From Vibrio sinaloensis (GTDB lineage Bacteria; Pseudomonadota; Gammaproteobacteria; Enterobacterales; Vibrionaceae): a DNA stretch of 64,000 nucleotides. The position numbers were made by a program, and so were the translations under genes. The notes under the pieces are model-generated. The model saw nothing but the letters and a program-made list of their open reading frames with translations. It was not told where the DNA came from and ran no database searches. Positions 9,501 to 18,989 of the stretch are shown here, one piece after another; position 1 is the first letter of the stretch; every line of letters begins with the position of its first letter. The DNA lies in contig NZ_CP096199.1 of the NCBI RefSeq assembly GCF_023195835.1, positions 310,001 through 374,000 of the forward strand, written 5' to 3'.

Positions 9501-10268
9501 GACCAAGTGTTGCTGGATAAGAATTATCAGCCGTTGGAAAAAGAGTCTCAGGTCCCCTTTAGTTTGGAAACTAACGTTAATATCAATATCGGTGATGACT
9601 TCAAATTATCGGCCTTTGGCCTCCAAAGTGGTTTGTCCGGTAAGCTCAATGTCGCCCAGAAAGACAAGGGGCCCTTTGTCACTGGTGAGGTCAACATTAT
9701 TGATGGTTCTTATCGCTCGTTCGGTCAAGATTTGCAGATCAAAGAGGGTAAAATCTTAATGAATGGGCCAGTGGATCAGCCGTATGTGCAGATCACCGCG
9801 ATCCGTAATCCGAACAATACCCGTGATGATGTGACCGCTGGGGTAAAGGTTACCGGACCGGCCAGCGAGCCGACGGTCACCATTTTCTCTGAGCCAGCAA
9901 TGCCACAAGCCAATGCGCTATCCTATCTATTACGTGGTCAGGATATTGATGGGGAAGCAGGTGGCAGTGCGATGACAACCACGTTAATCGGCCTCAGTTT
10001 AGCCAAAAGTGGTCGCGTGGTCGGTGAAATCGGTGAAGCGTTTGGCGTGCAAGATCTGCAACTCGATACCGCTGGCTCAGGGAACGACTCGCAAGTCACT
10101 GTCAGCGGTTATATTTTACCTGGACTGCAAGTCAAGTATGGCGTGGGTATTTTTGATTCTGTGGGTGAATTTACCGTGCGCTACCGCTTAATGCAGGACC
10201 TCTATTTAGAGGCAATTTCTGGTGTCGATAGTGCGGTTGATGTGCTCTATCAATTTGAATTCGATTAA
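6507..10268 (+). CDS. tamB: Translocation and assembly module inner-membrane protein TamB (AsmA-like)
   Basis: A 1253-residue protein with one N-terminal membrane anchor (about residues 10-32), then a very long beta-rich periplasmic region forming a hydrophobic groove, and the DUF490/TamB domain over the last about 340 residues, ending in a Phe (YQFEFD). It bridges the periplasm to TamA and, with YdbH and YhdP, moves phospholipids to the outer membrane. yhdP is also in this window (54397-58266). A Pro/Glu/Gln-rich stretch lies near residues 122-135. Overlaps tamA by 4 bases. Confidence 0.95.
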   Translation: MIRRVIKWSKWLSVSLVSVLIVVLLALALLLFTHPGLQLVVWGAQQALPQLRVESAQGALLPRFTLNNVEYVEPQLPLTFVAKSVTLAINPACFTEPGLCVDELALDGVQLSLPEVASSETEQDPQPQQPMALVTSPIPIKVTRLALTNVDLNILGNLITWKRLTTGASFRGNRLRITPTRLDSARVTLAQAESDSPPSQPTPVAEPRQDIILPEFALPLQVELVGLEVNDFTLEQAEPLVVDRLGLVATARGSQINLQRLSLEMPQFDATLASKVTLKGDYPLQLNLEASVKDPVAKGQKVSLSASGSVAKLNLQARLSGLAKAQLDGELQPLKAQLPFNLTVNDVEAQWPLTGEGQYFINVNSLQSHGSLDGYQLKLDSAIQGQALPDIALSLQGQGNLAQIDLSQIEIATLGGDIKGEVMANWQTPLNWMAKLNFSHIQPGLQWPQAEGDISGVVSTQGQLTAQGGWQVALPTLDIDGLLRNYPLNIEGELNAADPEGKGELMLDTSGLVLSHGPNSIEAKGKLGQTWQMDLALNLADLGKTLPDLQGRARGKVILRGKLQQPNIGLDLALNQLDWQQQAQVKQVRVSGNVTPMPEPKGRLNLRLEAARYQDIVVDAVSLEVDGSQLSHELELAVDSNLVSTRLALAGALADTPELNWQGQLRRMTLSSQQGEWRLNQATNLGVDLATQQVTVAAHCWLQAQSSLCLDKEAQVGQSGRAQLSLNQFDFDQIATFVPKETLLKGQVNADIDAKWAANTSPEVEVNLALPTGQVSQQLEEKVTIGWQSAAAKVRLKSDQLDADWQIDFTDNGELSGKIDIANVLAKQKQLDGRVQLSDFNLDFLAPIVGTYSQFGSTINTDLQLSGAVNQPRITGRFVVDDMLLKGEISPVEVDSGRISIALHGYDATLAAAIDTPDGELEMAGTANWQQLDNWQTQLRIYAEELLVELPPMVKIKVQPDMTISASPTLARVDGDISLPWGRIVIEDLPPSAVAVSKDQVLLDKNYQPLEKESQVPFSLETNVNINIGDDFKLSAFGLQSGLSGKLNVAQKDKGPFVTGEVNIIDGSYRSFGQDLQIKEGKILMNGPVDQPYVQITAIRNPNNTRDDVTAGVKVTGPASEPTVTIFSEPAMPQANALSYLLRGQDIDGEAGGSAMTTTLIGLSLAKSGRVVGEIGEAFGVQDLQLDTAGSGNDSQVTVSGYILPGLQVKYGVGIFDSVGEFTVRYRLMQDLYLEAISGVDSAVDVLYQFEFD

Positions 10269-10283
10269 CTGAGAGGGAAGGCC

Positions 10284-10631
10284 GTGCAGCATTTAGTGTT
10301 TGTTTATGGGACATTACGTAGTGGAGAGTCTAATCATTACCTGCTCGAACACAGTCAGTGTCTCGGTCACTATACGACGCCAGCGATTTACAGTTTATAT
10401 GATCTTGGCCCGTATCCAGCCGTAATAGAAGGACGTGACGCTATCGTCGGGGAAGTCTATTTGGTTGATCAACGCACATTGGAACAGCTTGATCGGTTAG
10501 AAGATATCCCGGTCACTTATCGCCGTGAGCAAATCGAGACGCCATTTGGTTTAGCGTGGATTTACCTCTATCAAGACAGCAGCCAGCTAGATGTGTTAAT
10601 TGCCTCGGGAGATTGGTGTCAAAAAGTGTGA
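10284..10631 (+). CDS. ytfP: YtfP, gamma-glutamylcyclotransferase-fold protein
   Basis: A 115-residue protein with a GTG start behind a GAGGGAAG ribosome binding site, 15 bases after tamB. It has the family's N-terminal motif VYGTLRSGESNH (residues 7-18) and the YPAVIEG and LDRLEDIP blocks of the GGCT/AIG2 fold. Substrate unknown; the conserved position after tamAB suggests co-transcription rather than a shared task. Confidence 0.88.
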   Translation: MQHLVFVYGTLRSGESNHYLLEHSQCLGHYTTPAIYSLYDLGPYPAVIEGRDAIVGEVYLVDQRTLEQLDRLEDIPVTYRREQIETPFGLAWIYLYQDSSQLDVLIASGDWCQKV

Positions 10632-10690
10632 TGGCGTAAGGCATAGACCAAAATAGCACCGCTATTATCATCAGGCTTAGGGAGGCTCCG

Positions 10691-11050
10691 ATGAAAGTTA
10701 AACTTATTTTGCTATCGATATTGTTGGTGGGTTGCAGCAGCCAGCCAATTCCGCTGTCGAGCTCGACACAAGATTGGCGAGATTTTGGACAACAGCAGGC
10801 ACAGATGGGGTGGCTTAAGCAATCTCAGTCTGCACTGGCCAAGCAGCGCAGTGACAGTGTGCTCGATTCGGAGCTCTACTTAGCCTATGACAGTGGCTAT
10901 GAAGTAGGGAGAAATAATTATTGCCAGCAAGATGCGCGAATGTTGGGGGTTGTAGGTAAGCCCTACTTGGGAATTTGTGACCAGTTAGACCCGTTTTTTT
11001 ATCAGGACTACATGTCCGGACGGACATCGAGCGCAGGCTCAGGCATTTAG
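10691..11050 (+). CDS. DUF2799-type lipoprotein
   Basis: A 119-residue predicted lipoprotein: signal sequence MKVKLILLSILLVGC with lipobox LVGC and the lipidated Cys at residue 15, followed by Ser-Ser, which favours sorting to the outer membrane. The mature part contains the DUF2799 pattern of GYEVGRNNYC and a later GKPYLGICDQ, with two conserved cysteines. Ribosome binding site GGGAGG before ATG. Function unknown. Confidence 0.75.
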   Translation: MKVKLILLSILLVGCSSQPIPLSSSTQDWRDFGQQQAQMGWLKQSQSALAKQRSDSVLDSELYLAYDSGYEVGRNNYCQQDARMLGVVGKPYLGICDQLDPFFYQDYMSGRTSSAGSGI

Positions 11051-11068
11051 TCAGCTTTGAGCTAATAA

Positions 11069-11094
11069 AAAGAGTCGGCGTCGGCCGACTCTTT
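11069..11094. terminator. Bidirectional terminator between the DUF2799 lipoprotein gene and fbp
   Basis: A perfect 11-bp stem, AAAGAGTCGGC / GCCGACTCTTT, with a 4-base loop between convergent genes. T-rich sequence follows on both strands. Confidence 0.88.
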
Positions 11095-11115
11095 CACTTT
11101 TAAGCATTGAAAGAA

Positions 11116-12441
<1,326 letters not shown>

Positions 12442-13794
12442 ATGCACATTCATATCTTGGGGATCTGCGGAACATTCATGGGTGGCGCCGCGATGTTGGC
12501 GCGTCAACTGGGGCACAAGGTGACTGGCAGTGATGCCAATGTTTATCCGCCAATGAGCACCATGCTTGAATCGCAAGGTATTGAAATAATTGAAGGCTTT
12601 GATCCCGCACAGCTTGACCCAGCCCCTGATTTAGTGGTGATTGGCAATGCAATGAGTCGTGGCAACCCCTGTGTTGAGCACGTGCTCAATAGCAACTTGC
12701 GTTACACCTCTGGTCCGCAATGGCTGCAAGAGTTTCTGTTGCATGACCGCTGGGTACTGGCGGTGTCCGGAACTCACGGCAAAACCACGACCTCAAGCAT
12801 GCTGGCGTGGATTCTCGACGCGTGTGGTTACCAGCCCGGATTTTTGGTTGGCGGCGTGCTTGGGAACTTCGGTATTTCTGCCCGCCTAGGCGAAAGCATG
12901 TTTTTTGTGGTCGAAGCGGATGAATACGACAGCGCTTTTTTCGATAAGCGTTCTAAGTTTGTCCACTACCATCCACGCACGCTGGTGATGAACAACCTTG
13001 AGTTCGATCATGCAGACATCTTTGATGATTTGGAAGCGATTAAACGTCAGTTCCACCATCTGGTCCGCACGGTGCCGGGCAATGGACGCATTCTTGCCCC
13101 TAAACAGGATCGGGCGATAGCCGATGTGTTAGAGCGTGGCTGCTGGAGTGAGACCGAATACAGCGGTCAACAAGGGCAATGGCAAGCAAACAAAATGGTT
13201 GCTGATGGCTCTCATTTTGAGGTGCGATTCCAAGGTGAAGTGGTTGGGAGCGTCCAGTGGGATTTGGTCGGCGACCATAATGTAGATAATGCCTTGATGG
13301 CCATTGCCGCTGCTCGCCATGTGGGTGTCACCCCCGACCTCGCCTGTGAGGCGCTGGCGAAATTCATTAATACTAAGCGTCGCCTTGAGTTAAAAGGCGA
13401 GGTGAACGGCGTTCGCGTTTATGACGATTTTGCCCATCACCCAACCGCGATTGAACTGACTTTAGGTGGTTTACGTAACAAGGTCGGCCAAGACAAGATT
13501 CTAGCGGTGTTAGAGCCTCGCAGTGCCACCATGAAACGTGGGGTGCATAAACAGACGCTTGCAGCCTCACTGACCGCCGCCGATCAGGTGTTTCTCTATC
13601 AACCACAAGGCATTGACTGGTCGGTGGATGAGGTGGCCCTGAAGTGCACACAACCCGCTGTGACCAGCGATGATATCGATATCTTAGTAGAAAAAATTGC
13701 GGCCGCAGCACAGCCTGGCGATAATATTTTGGTCATGAGTAACGGTGGCTTTGCTGGCATTCACGACAAACTACTGGCCAAATTGGCCCAATAA
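12442..13794 (+). CDS. mpl: UDP-N-acetylmuramate:L-alanyl-gamma-D-glutamyl-meso-diaminopimelate ligase
   Basis: A 450-residue Mur-ligase-family enzyme that recycles murein tripeptide onto UDP-MurNAc in the cytoplasm. The N-terminal Rossmann motif is [12 protein letters not shown]; the ATP loop GTHGKTTT is at about residues 111-118; [21 protein letters not shown] and the C-terminal [12 protein letters not shown] block are typical of Mpl rather than MurC. ATG 12442 is chosen because of the AGGGGCAG ribosome binding site and because it starts at the Rossmann strand. Ten bases separate it from ubiX. Confidence 0.96.
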   Translation: MHIHILGICGTFMGGAAMLARQLGHKVTGSDANVYPPMSTMLESQGIEIIEGFDPAQLDPAPDLVVIGNAMSRGNPCVEHVLNSNLRYTSGPQWLQEFLLHDRWVLAVSGTHGKTTTSSMLAWILDACGYQPGFLVGGVLGNFGISARLGESMFFVVEADEYDSAFFDKRSKFVHYHPRTLVMNNLEFDHADIFDDLEAIKRQFHHLVRTVPGNGRILAPKQDRAIADVLERGCWSETEYSGQQGQWQANKMVADGSHFEVRFQGEVVGSVQWDLVGDHNVDNALMAIAAARHVGVTPDLACEALAKFINTKRRLELKGEVNGVRVYDDFAHHPTAIELTLGGLRNKVGQDKILAVLEPRSATMKRGVHKQTLAASLTAADQVFLYQPQGIDWSVDEVALKCTQPAVTSDDIDILVEKIAAAAQPGDNILVMSNGGFAGIHDKLLAKLAQ

Positions 13795-13804
13795 CCGAGT
13801 CACT

Positions 13805-14434
13805 ATGAGCAACAATACCTCTAAATCGATAACCTTAGCTTTTACTGGCGCGTCAGGTGCGCCTTACGGTCTGCGCTTATTGGAATGTTTGTTGGCCGCA
13901 GAGTATCGCGTTTATCTGCTGATCTCGTCCGCGGCGCGAGTGGTACTGGCGACCGAGCATGGCTTAAAGCTTCCAGCAAACCCCGACGCCGCTCAGCAAG
14001 CCTTGGTCAACCATCTTGGCTGCGATAGCGAGAAGCTGGTGGTGTGTGGCAAGGATGACTGGTTTTCTCCCGTCGCTTCAGGATCTGCTGCGCCGAAGCA
14101 GATGGTGGTGTGTCCGTGTTCAGCGGGAAGCGTTGCCGCTATTGCACACGGTATGTCGGACAACTTGATTGAACGTGCGGCCGATGTGGTGATGAAAGAG
14201 CGGGGACAGCTACTGTTGGTGGTGCGTGAGACACCGTTTTCGACGCTGCATTTGGAGAACATGCACAAACTGTCCCAGATGGGCGTCACTATTATGCCTG
14301 CTGCGCCGGGGTTCTACCATCAACCTAAATCGATAGAAGATCTGGTCGACTTTATGGTGGCGCGTATTCTCGACCACTTAGGTGTTGAGCAAGGATTAGT
14401 GCCACGTTGGGGCTATGATTCGCGTCAGATTTAA
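13805..14434 (+). CDS. ubiX: Flavin prenyltransferase UbiX
   Basis: A 209-residue enzyme that makes prenylated FMN, the cofactor of the decarboxylase UbiD in ubiquinone synthesis. Motifs: [15 protein letters not shown] near the N-terminus (FMN binding), the [14 protein letters not shown] block, [18 protein letters not shown], and the C-terminal [12 protein letters not shown] 13805 follows the mpl stop by 10 bases; an in-frame upstream ATG inside mpl is rejected because it would only add mpl out-of-frame sequence. Confidence 0.96.
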   Translation: MSNNTSKSITLAFTGASGAPYGLRLLECLLAAEYRVYLLISSAARVVLATEHGLKLPANPDAAQQALVNHLGCDSEKLVVCGKDDWFSPVASGSAAPKQMVVCPCSAGSVAAIAHGMSDNLIERAADVVMKERGQLLLVVRETPFSTLHLENMHKLSQMGVTIMPAAPGFYHQPKSIEDLVDFMVARILDHLGVEQGLVPRWGYDSRQI

Positions 14435-14575
14435 AATCTGTAACCGTACCGATTGTTCAATTTCACTCAGATAGCGCTTTCAGGCTTACAGGGATGAACT
14501 GGCCTGTTAACTCACCATGCCCTTCATGTTTTAGGGATGGCTATTGAGTGTGATAACTATTACAATTTGACCGTA

Positions 14576-14682
14576 ACTCATCGGGGAGCTATTGAGCCAA
14601 TCAAGATTGGCGCTTGGCTGAGATCGAGCTTTGCTCGGGACCCGTGTACCTGAACCAGATAATGCTGGCGTAGGAATTGAGT
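14576..14682 (+). promoter_or_regulatory. TPP riboswitch (THI element) controlling thiBPQ
   Basis: All hallmarks of the thiamine pyrophosphate aptamer are present in order: CGGGGAGC, GGCTGAGA (14635-14642), GGGACCCG, and ACCTGAACCAGATAATGCTGGCGTAGGAA in two blocks (split here: ACCTGAACCAGATAATG, CTGGCGTAGGAA). P1 is closed by ACTCA (14576-14580) with TGAGT (14678-14682). It lies 62 bases upstream of thiB. TPP binding should lower expression of the thiamine importer. Confidence 0.96.
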
Positions 14683-14719
14683 CTGGACACCGATTAACTG
14701 ACGTCCCTCAACCCTGTGC

Positions 14720-14740
14720 CGCTCACACAAGGAGAGAGCG
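14720..14740 (+). promoter_or_regulatory. Hairpin holding the thiB ribosome binding site (possible expression platform)
   Basis: CGCTC (14720-14724) pairs with GAGCG (14736-14740), and the loop contains the AAGGAGA ribosome binding site of thiB. With no U-run after it, control is more likely at translation initiation than at termination. How this helix competes with the aptamer is inference. Confidence 0.45.
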
Positions 14741-14744
14741 AGCA

Positions 14745-15752
14745 GTGAATACCACTCTAAGCACCATTTCAATCAGCGGTCTTGCCGCAGCCATGTTGAC
14801 ATCATGGTCTGCGTTTGCAGCCAACGACACCTTAACCGTTTATACCTACGACTCGTTTGCCGCCGATTGGGGCCCAGGCCCAACCATTGAGAAAGCTTTT
14901 GAAGCTCAATGCGGTTGTGACCTCAACTTAGTCGCCCTCGATGATGGCGTGTCTATTCTCAATCGCTTACGTCTAGAAGGTGCAAACAGTAAGGCCGATA
15001 TTGTATTGGGGCTAGACAACAACCTGATGGCCGAAGCACAACAAACCGGTCTACTGGCTGAGCACAAAGTCGATACCAGCAAGGTCAATCTGCCAAATGG
15101 CTGGAACAACCCGACCTTTGTACCTTACGATTTTGGCTATTTTGCCTTTGTCTATAATACGGAAAAGCTCGCCAACCCACCGGCTAGTCTCAAAGAGCTG
15201 ATCGAGTCTCGCGATGACCTGAAAGTCATCTATCAAGACCCGCGCACGTCTACCCCGGGTCAGGGGCTGATGCTATGGATCAAATCTGTCTACGGCGATA
15301 AGGCCACTCAAGCTTGGCAACAACTGGCGAAAAAGACGGTCACTGTGACTAAGGGCTGGTCAGAAGCTTACTCTATGTTCCTTGAGGGTGAATCGGATCT
15401 TGTGCTGTCGTACACCACCTCTCCGGCTTATCACTTAATCGCAGAAAAAGACGCCAAGTATGCAGCGGCAAATTTTGCCGAAGGTCATTACACCCAAGTG
15501 GAAGTGGCAGCTAAAGTGAAGGGCACCGAGAACAGTGAGTTGGCTGACCAGTTTATGGCTTTCATCCTCAGTGATGAGTTCCAGTCAGCCATGCCGACTG
15601 GAAACTGGATGTACCCAGTGACAGATGTTGCACTGCCACAAGGGTTTGAAACCTTAACGACGCCAAGTAAAGCGCTCGGTTTTTCTGCTGACGAGGTCGC
15701 GCAAAATCGTAAAGCGTGGATTCGCGAGTGGCAAAACGCGTTAACCTTCTAA
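14745..15752 (+). CDS. thiB: Thiamine-binding periplasmic protein ThiB (TbpA)
   Basis: A 335-residue substrate-binding protein of the thiamine ABC importer, binding thiamine, its monophosphate or TPP. Signal peptide ends SWSAFAAND. Family segments: TVYTYDSFAADWGPGP, YDFGYFAFVYNTEKL, DPRTSTPGQGLMLWIKSVYG and GNWMYPVT. The GTG start at 14745 has an AAGGAGAG ribosome binding site; the longer open frame runs back through the riboswitch and is not real. First gene of thiBPQ. Confidence 0.95.
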   Translation: MNTTLSTISISGLAAAMLTSWSAFAANDTLTVYTYDSFAADWGPGPTIEKAFEAQCGCDLNLVALDDGVSILNRLRLEGANSKADIVLGLDNNLMAEAQQTGLLAEHKVDTSKVNLPNGWNNPTFVPYDFGYFAFVYNTEKLANPPASLKELIESRDDLKVIYQDPRTSTPGQGLMLWIKSVYGDKATQAWQQLAKKTVTVTKGWSEAYSMFLEGESDLVLSYTTSPAYHLIAEKDAKYAAANFAEGHYTQVEVAAKVKGTENSELADQFMAFILSDEFQSAMPTGNWMYPVTDVALPQGFETLTTPSKALGFSADEVAQNRKAWIREWQNALTF

Positions 15753-15761
15753 AGGTCACTT

Positions 15762-17366
15762 TTGTATCAGGTTCCTAAAGTTGGACTAGGGGTCGCGATT
15801 ATCATCGCGGCCTTTATCGTTTCTGCGTTGTCAGCATTGCTGAGTTATGCGCCGACGCTGGATATATTGAGTGTCTGGCATGATCCTTACTATCGTCATG
15901 TCACCAAGTTCAGCTTCTATCAGTCGCTGCTGTCCACTCTGCTCAGTGTCGGCTTTGCTCTACCGGTGGCGCACGCGTTGTCGCGGCGAAATTTCATCGG
16001 CAAATCTCTGCTACTCAAGCTGTTTGCTACGACCCTGGTATTGCCGGTGTTAGTTGGTGTGTTTGGCTTGTTGGCGATTTATGGCAACAGCGGTTTACTC
16101 GCTCAGGGGGTTAAGCTGCTTGATAGCCAACTGCCATTTTCGATTTATGGCCTCAATGGTATTTTGCTCGCACACGTGTTTTTTAACTTACCCTATGCGA
16201 CGCGATTATTGCTGCAGTCGTTGGATACGATTCCCGCCGAGCAGCATAAACTCTGTGCCCATCTGGGAATGGGCCATTGGGACAAGTTTCGCTGGGTTGA
16301 GTGGCCAAGGCTGCGTCAGCAACTCCCTCATGTGTGTGGCTTGGTGTTTATGCTCTGCTTTACCAGTTTCGCCACCGTAATGGCGTTGGGCGGTGGTCCC
16401 AAATCGACCACGATTGAGTTGGCCATTTATCAAGCGATTAAGTTTGATTTTGATTTGCAAGCAGGGGCGTTACTCGCCATATGGCAAATGCTGCTGTGCG
16501 GTTTGATGGCGCTATTGATTCAGCGCTTGAGCAAGCCTCTCGCCGTGTCATCCGGGTCGCAGAGTCAGTCGGTGGTGATAACTAAAGACACTCTAAGCTC
16601 TCAGCTTTGGGATTGGGGTTGGATTGTTGCTGCGCTTTTATTGGTGCTGCCGCCGCTAGTGATGGTGGTACTGAGTGGGATCAATAGCCAGGCGCTGAGT
16701 GTGTTCACCGATAGCCGTTTTTGGATGGCATTGACCGCGTCATTGAAAGTCGCCTTGTCTGCTAGTCTGATTGCTGTGGTCGCTGGGTACGCGATCTTAC
16801 TTACCAGCCGACGCTTGAGACTCAATTCGCGCAATAAAAGTGCTGATCAAGTCGAGTTGATCGGCACCATTATTTTGGTCACCCCCGGGCTCGTTGTCTC
16901 TACTGGGCTGTTTTTGCTGTTGCGCGCCATGACGGATGTATTCAGTTTTGCCTTTGTTATCGTGGTTGCCGTCAATGCGCTGATGGGATTACCGTATGTG
17001 ATCAAAACCTTGTCTCAGCCGATGCTGCATATTGAGCAGCAGTATCAATATCTATGTGCGAGCCTTGGACTGACGCGCTGGCAGCGATTTAAGGTGGTGG
17101 AGTGGCGAGCATTAAAAAGGCCGTTTGCGCATGCTTTTGCGATCAGTTTTATGTTTGCTATCGGCGATTTAAGCGCAATTGCCCTGTTTGGCAGTCAGGA
17201 ATTTCGAACTTTGCCACTGTACTTGTTCCAGTTACTGGGCAGTTATCAGATGGACGCTGCAGCGGTCGTGTCACTCACCTTGCTGCTGTTAAGCTTAGGT
17301 TGCTTTACCTTAGTCGAGAAGTTGTTTAATGCCCATTCAAAGGTCGGTTATGTTAAGTCTAAATAA
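15762..17366 (+). CDS. thiP: Thiamine/thiamine pyrophosphate ABC transporter permease ThiP
   Basis: A 534-residue inner-membrane protein with about 12 membrane segments and two fused permease domains, each with an EAA-type loop (the first near residue 170 ending in the VEWPRLRQQLP segment, the second near 445, VEWRALKRPFAHA). A TTG start is used with an AAAGG ribosome binding site 6 bases upstream, 9 bases after thiB; no ATG lies nearby. Works with ThiB and ThiQ. Confidence 0.94.
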   Translation: MYQVPKVGLGVAIIIAAFIVSALSALLSYAPTLDILSVWHDPYYRHVTKFSFYQSLLSTLLSVGFALPVAHALSRRNFIGKSLLLKLFATTLVLPVLVGVFGLLAIYGNSGLLAQGVKLLDSQLPFSIYGLNGILLAHVFFNLPYATRLLLQSLDTIPAEQHKLCAHLGMGHWDKFRWVEWPRLRQQLPHVCGLVFMLCFTSFATVMALGGGPKSTTIELAIYQAIKFDFDLQAGALLAIWQMLLCGLMALLIQRLSKPLAVSSGSQSQSVVITKDTLSSQLWDWGWIVAALLLVLPPLVMVVLSGINSQALSVFTDSRFWMALTASLKVALSASLIAVVAGYAILLTSRRLRLNSRNKSADQVELIGTIILVTPGLVVSTGLFLLLRAMTDVFSFAFVIVVAVNALMGLPYVIKTLSQPMLHIEQQYQYLCASLGLTRWQRFKVVEWRALKRPFAHAFAISFMFAIGDLSAIALFGSQEFRTLPLYLFQLLGSYQMDAAAVVSLTLLLLSLGCFTLVEKLFNAHSKVGYVKSK

Positions 17367-18054
17367 GGTCGACTATTACTATCACAACGAGTTGTTTCAT
17401 TTTGATGTCGCAATTGCCGAAGGCGCTATTGTCGCCTTAATGGGGCCTAGTGGCGCAGGTAAGTCGACCCTACTCGCTTTGGTTGCCGGTTTTATTGAAC
17501 CGTCGCAAGGTGACATTGTGGTTCGCCAGCAGAGCATCCTTGGTCGAGCGCCGCATCAACGCCCGTTTGCGATGCTATTTCAAGAGCACAACCTGTTCGC
17601 TCATTTGAGTGTGCGACAAAACATTGCACTTGGCCTCAACCCTGGCTTGAAGCTTACCCCTAGCCAGCATGCTGAGGTCGAACGCGCGGCGCAGCAGGTG
17701 GGGGTAGAAGAGTATCTAGACCGCTTACCTGAGCAACTCTCTGGTGGACAGCGACAACGAGTCGCACTGGCTCGCTGCTTTGTTCAGCCCCATCAGATCT
17801 GGTTATTGGATGAACCTTTCTCTGCGCTTGACCCTATATTGCGCGAAGAGATGCTGGGCTTGGTTAAGCGTTTGGCCTCCGAGCGTAACGTGACGGTATT
17901 GATGGTCACTCACCATATTAGTGATGCCAAGGCGATCGGCTCTGATTTTATTTTTGTGGCTAATGGTCGGGTCGAGGTGGCGGATAAAATCGAACAGCTC
18001 TGTTCAAATCATAGCAACCAAGCCTTAAGCGATTTTGTACGAGCGGGTGAGTGA
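17350..18054 (+). CDS. thiQ: Thiamine ABC transporter ATP-binding protein ThiQ
   Basis: A 234-residue ATPase with Walker A GPSGAGKST, Q-loop in AMLFQEHNLFAHL, signature LSGGQRQRV, Walker B IWLLDEPFSALDP and a switch His in VTHHISD. ATG 17350 (MLSLNKVDYYY) fits the E. coli ThiQ N-terminus and has an AAAGG ribosome binding site; it overlaps the end of thiP by 17 bases. The TGA stop is followed at once by composite repeat element A. Confidence 0.95.
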   Translation: MLSLNKVDYYYHNELFHFDVAIAEGAIVALMGPSGAGKSTLLALVAGFIEPSQGDIVVRQQSILGRAPHQRPFAMLFQEHNLFAHLSVRQNIALGLNPGLKLTPSQHAEVERAAQQVGVEEYLDRLPEQLSGGQRQRVALARCFVQPHQIWLLDEPFSALDPILREEMLGLVKRLASERNVTVLMVTHHISDAKAIGSDFIFVANGRVEVADKIEQLCSNHSNQALSDFVRAGE

Positions 18055-18293
18055 TGCGAGAGGTTAGAGCGCTGCGCTCGAAGAACGGGCTTCGCCCTCC
18101 GAGAACACTACGTTCCGAGAATCGAGAGCGGACTTCGTCCTACGAAAATCTAGTGCGCTTCGCTCCGAGAACGGACTTCGTCCTGCGAGAATTTAGACTG
18201 GGCTGCGCCCTTCGAGAGGTGCGCTTTTGGGCTGTTGAGTAAGTCTATAAGACTGAGGTTTTTGCTAGGGACTTATATCTCAAATGCAGAAAA

Positions 18294-18319
18294 AAGGTTG
18301 ACGCCTTCACGTCAACCTT
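18294..18319 (-). terminator. darP terminator within element A
   Basis: A perfect 10-bp stem, AAGGTTGACG / CGTCAACCTT, with a 6-base loop. On the minus strand it is followed by TTTTTTCTG, so it terminates darP. On the plus strand the U-run is poor. Confidence 0.8.
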
Positions 18320-18327
18320 CCAAGACT

Positions 18328-18383
18328 TTCTCGCTTCTCGCTTCTCGCTTCTCGCTTCTCGCTTCTCGCTTCTCGCTTCTCGC
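18328..18383. repeat. Heptamer tandem array (TTCTCGC)8 abutting the darP stop codon
   Basis: Eight perfect copies of TTCTCGC (GCGAGAA on the minus strand). The array ends at 18383 and the darP stop codon occupies 18384-18386, with no base between. Confidence 0.95.
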
Positions 18384-18911
18384 TTAAAGCTGCGCGTCGT
18401 TGAGCGCTTTTAGGATCTGGAAGATCTCACGATACGCTTTGGCTGGTTTACCCGCTTGCTGCTCTTTACTTGCTTGGCGAGCCAGTTGGCGTAGGCGCTG
18501 ACGATCGGCATCAGGATACAATTCCATCACTTCATTAATCGCGTCGTCACCTTGCTCAACGACACGTTCGCGCAGTTGTTCAAGCTTGTGCAGTTGCGCG
18601 GTCGCTTGAGAGTGCTTGTTGCGTACTTTGTCCAATGCCGCTTGCAGTGGCTCTGGATCTTCAAAGCGCATCAATTTGCCAATGTATTGCAACTGGCGGC
18701 GACGCGCTTCATTTTTAAAACGCTGCGCATCTTTAATTGCTTCTGCTAGGTCTTCACTTAATGGGAACTTTTCTAGCACAGACGGTTTGAGTTCGACCAG
18801 TTCTTCGCCGAGCTTTTGCAGCTCTTCCATGTCGCGTTTCATTTCGGTTTTGCTTACCCAAATGATCTCTTCTTCCTCTTCCCATGGCGCTTTCTGATTT
18901 TTACGTGCCAT
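18384..18911 (-). CDS. darP: Ribosome biogenesis factor DarP (YjgA, DUF615)
   Basis: A 175-residue, highly charged helical protein starting [38 protein letters not shown] in two family blocks ([15 protein letters not shown] and [18 protein letters not shown]), the DUF615 signature, with a C-terminal three-helix part rich in Arg/Gln ([14 protein letters not shown]). It associates with late 50S assembly particles. Divergent from pmbA, its usual neighbour in E. coli. Its 3' end adjoins a heptamer array. Confidence 0.95.
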   Translation of the reverse strand: MARKNQKAPWEEEEEIIWVSKTEMKRDMEELQKLGEELVELKPSVLEKFPLSEDLAEAIKDAQRFKNEARRRQLQYIGKLMRFEDPEPLQAALDKVRNKHSQATAQLHKLEQLRERVVEQGDDAINEVMELYPDADRQRLRQLARQASKEQQAGKPAKAYREIFQILKALNDAQL

Positions 18912-18989
18912 TTTTCTGCCTTAATATGAACATCTATTTCTCTATTTTAACAAGAATCGTGGGGAGAAAGCGAAATTCTTGTTATCCTA

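Larger units (their letters stand above)
18055..18383. repeat. Composite intergenic element A (thiQ/darP)
   Basis: A 329-base convergent gap with four layers. First, an array of tiny hairpins: GGGCTTCGCCC 18087-18097, GGACTTCGTCC 18130-18140 and 18173-18183, GGGCTGCGCCC 18200-18210, with CGAGAA-like spacers. Second, a stretch near 18236-18252 (TTGAGTAAGTCTATAAG) resembling a worn copy of the MSESK ORF start found in elements B and C. Third, a terminator hairpin. Fourth, a heptamer array ending at the darP stop. An open frame (18051-18242) across it is a by-product of the repeats. Confidence 0.8.

Noticed and set aside
18051..18242. Possible 63-codon gene overlapping the thiQ stop
   Set aside because: It reads only through the mini-hairpin repeats, is Arg-rich in a repetitive way, and elements B and C do not keep the frame.
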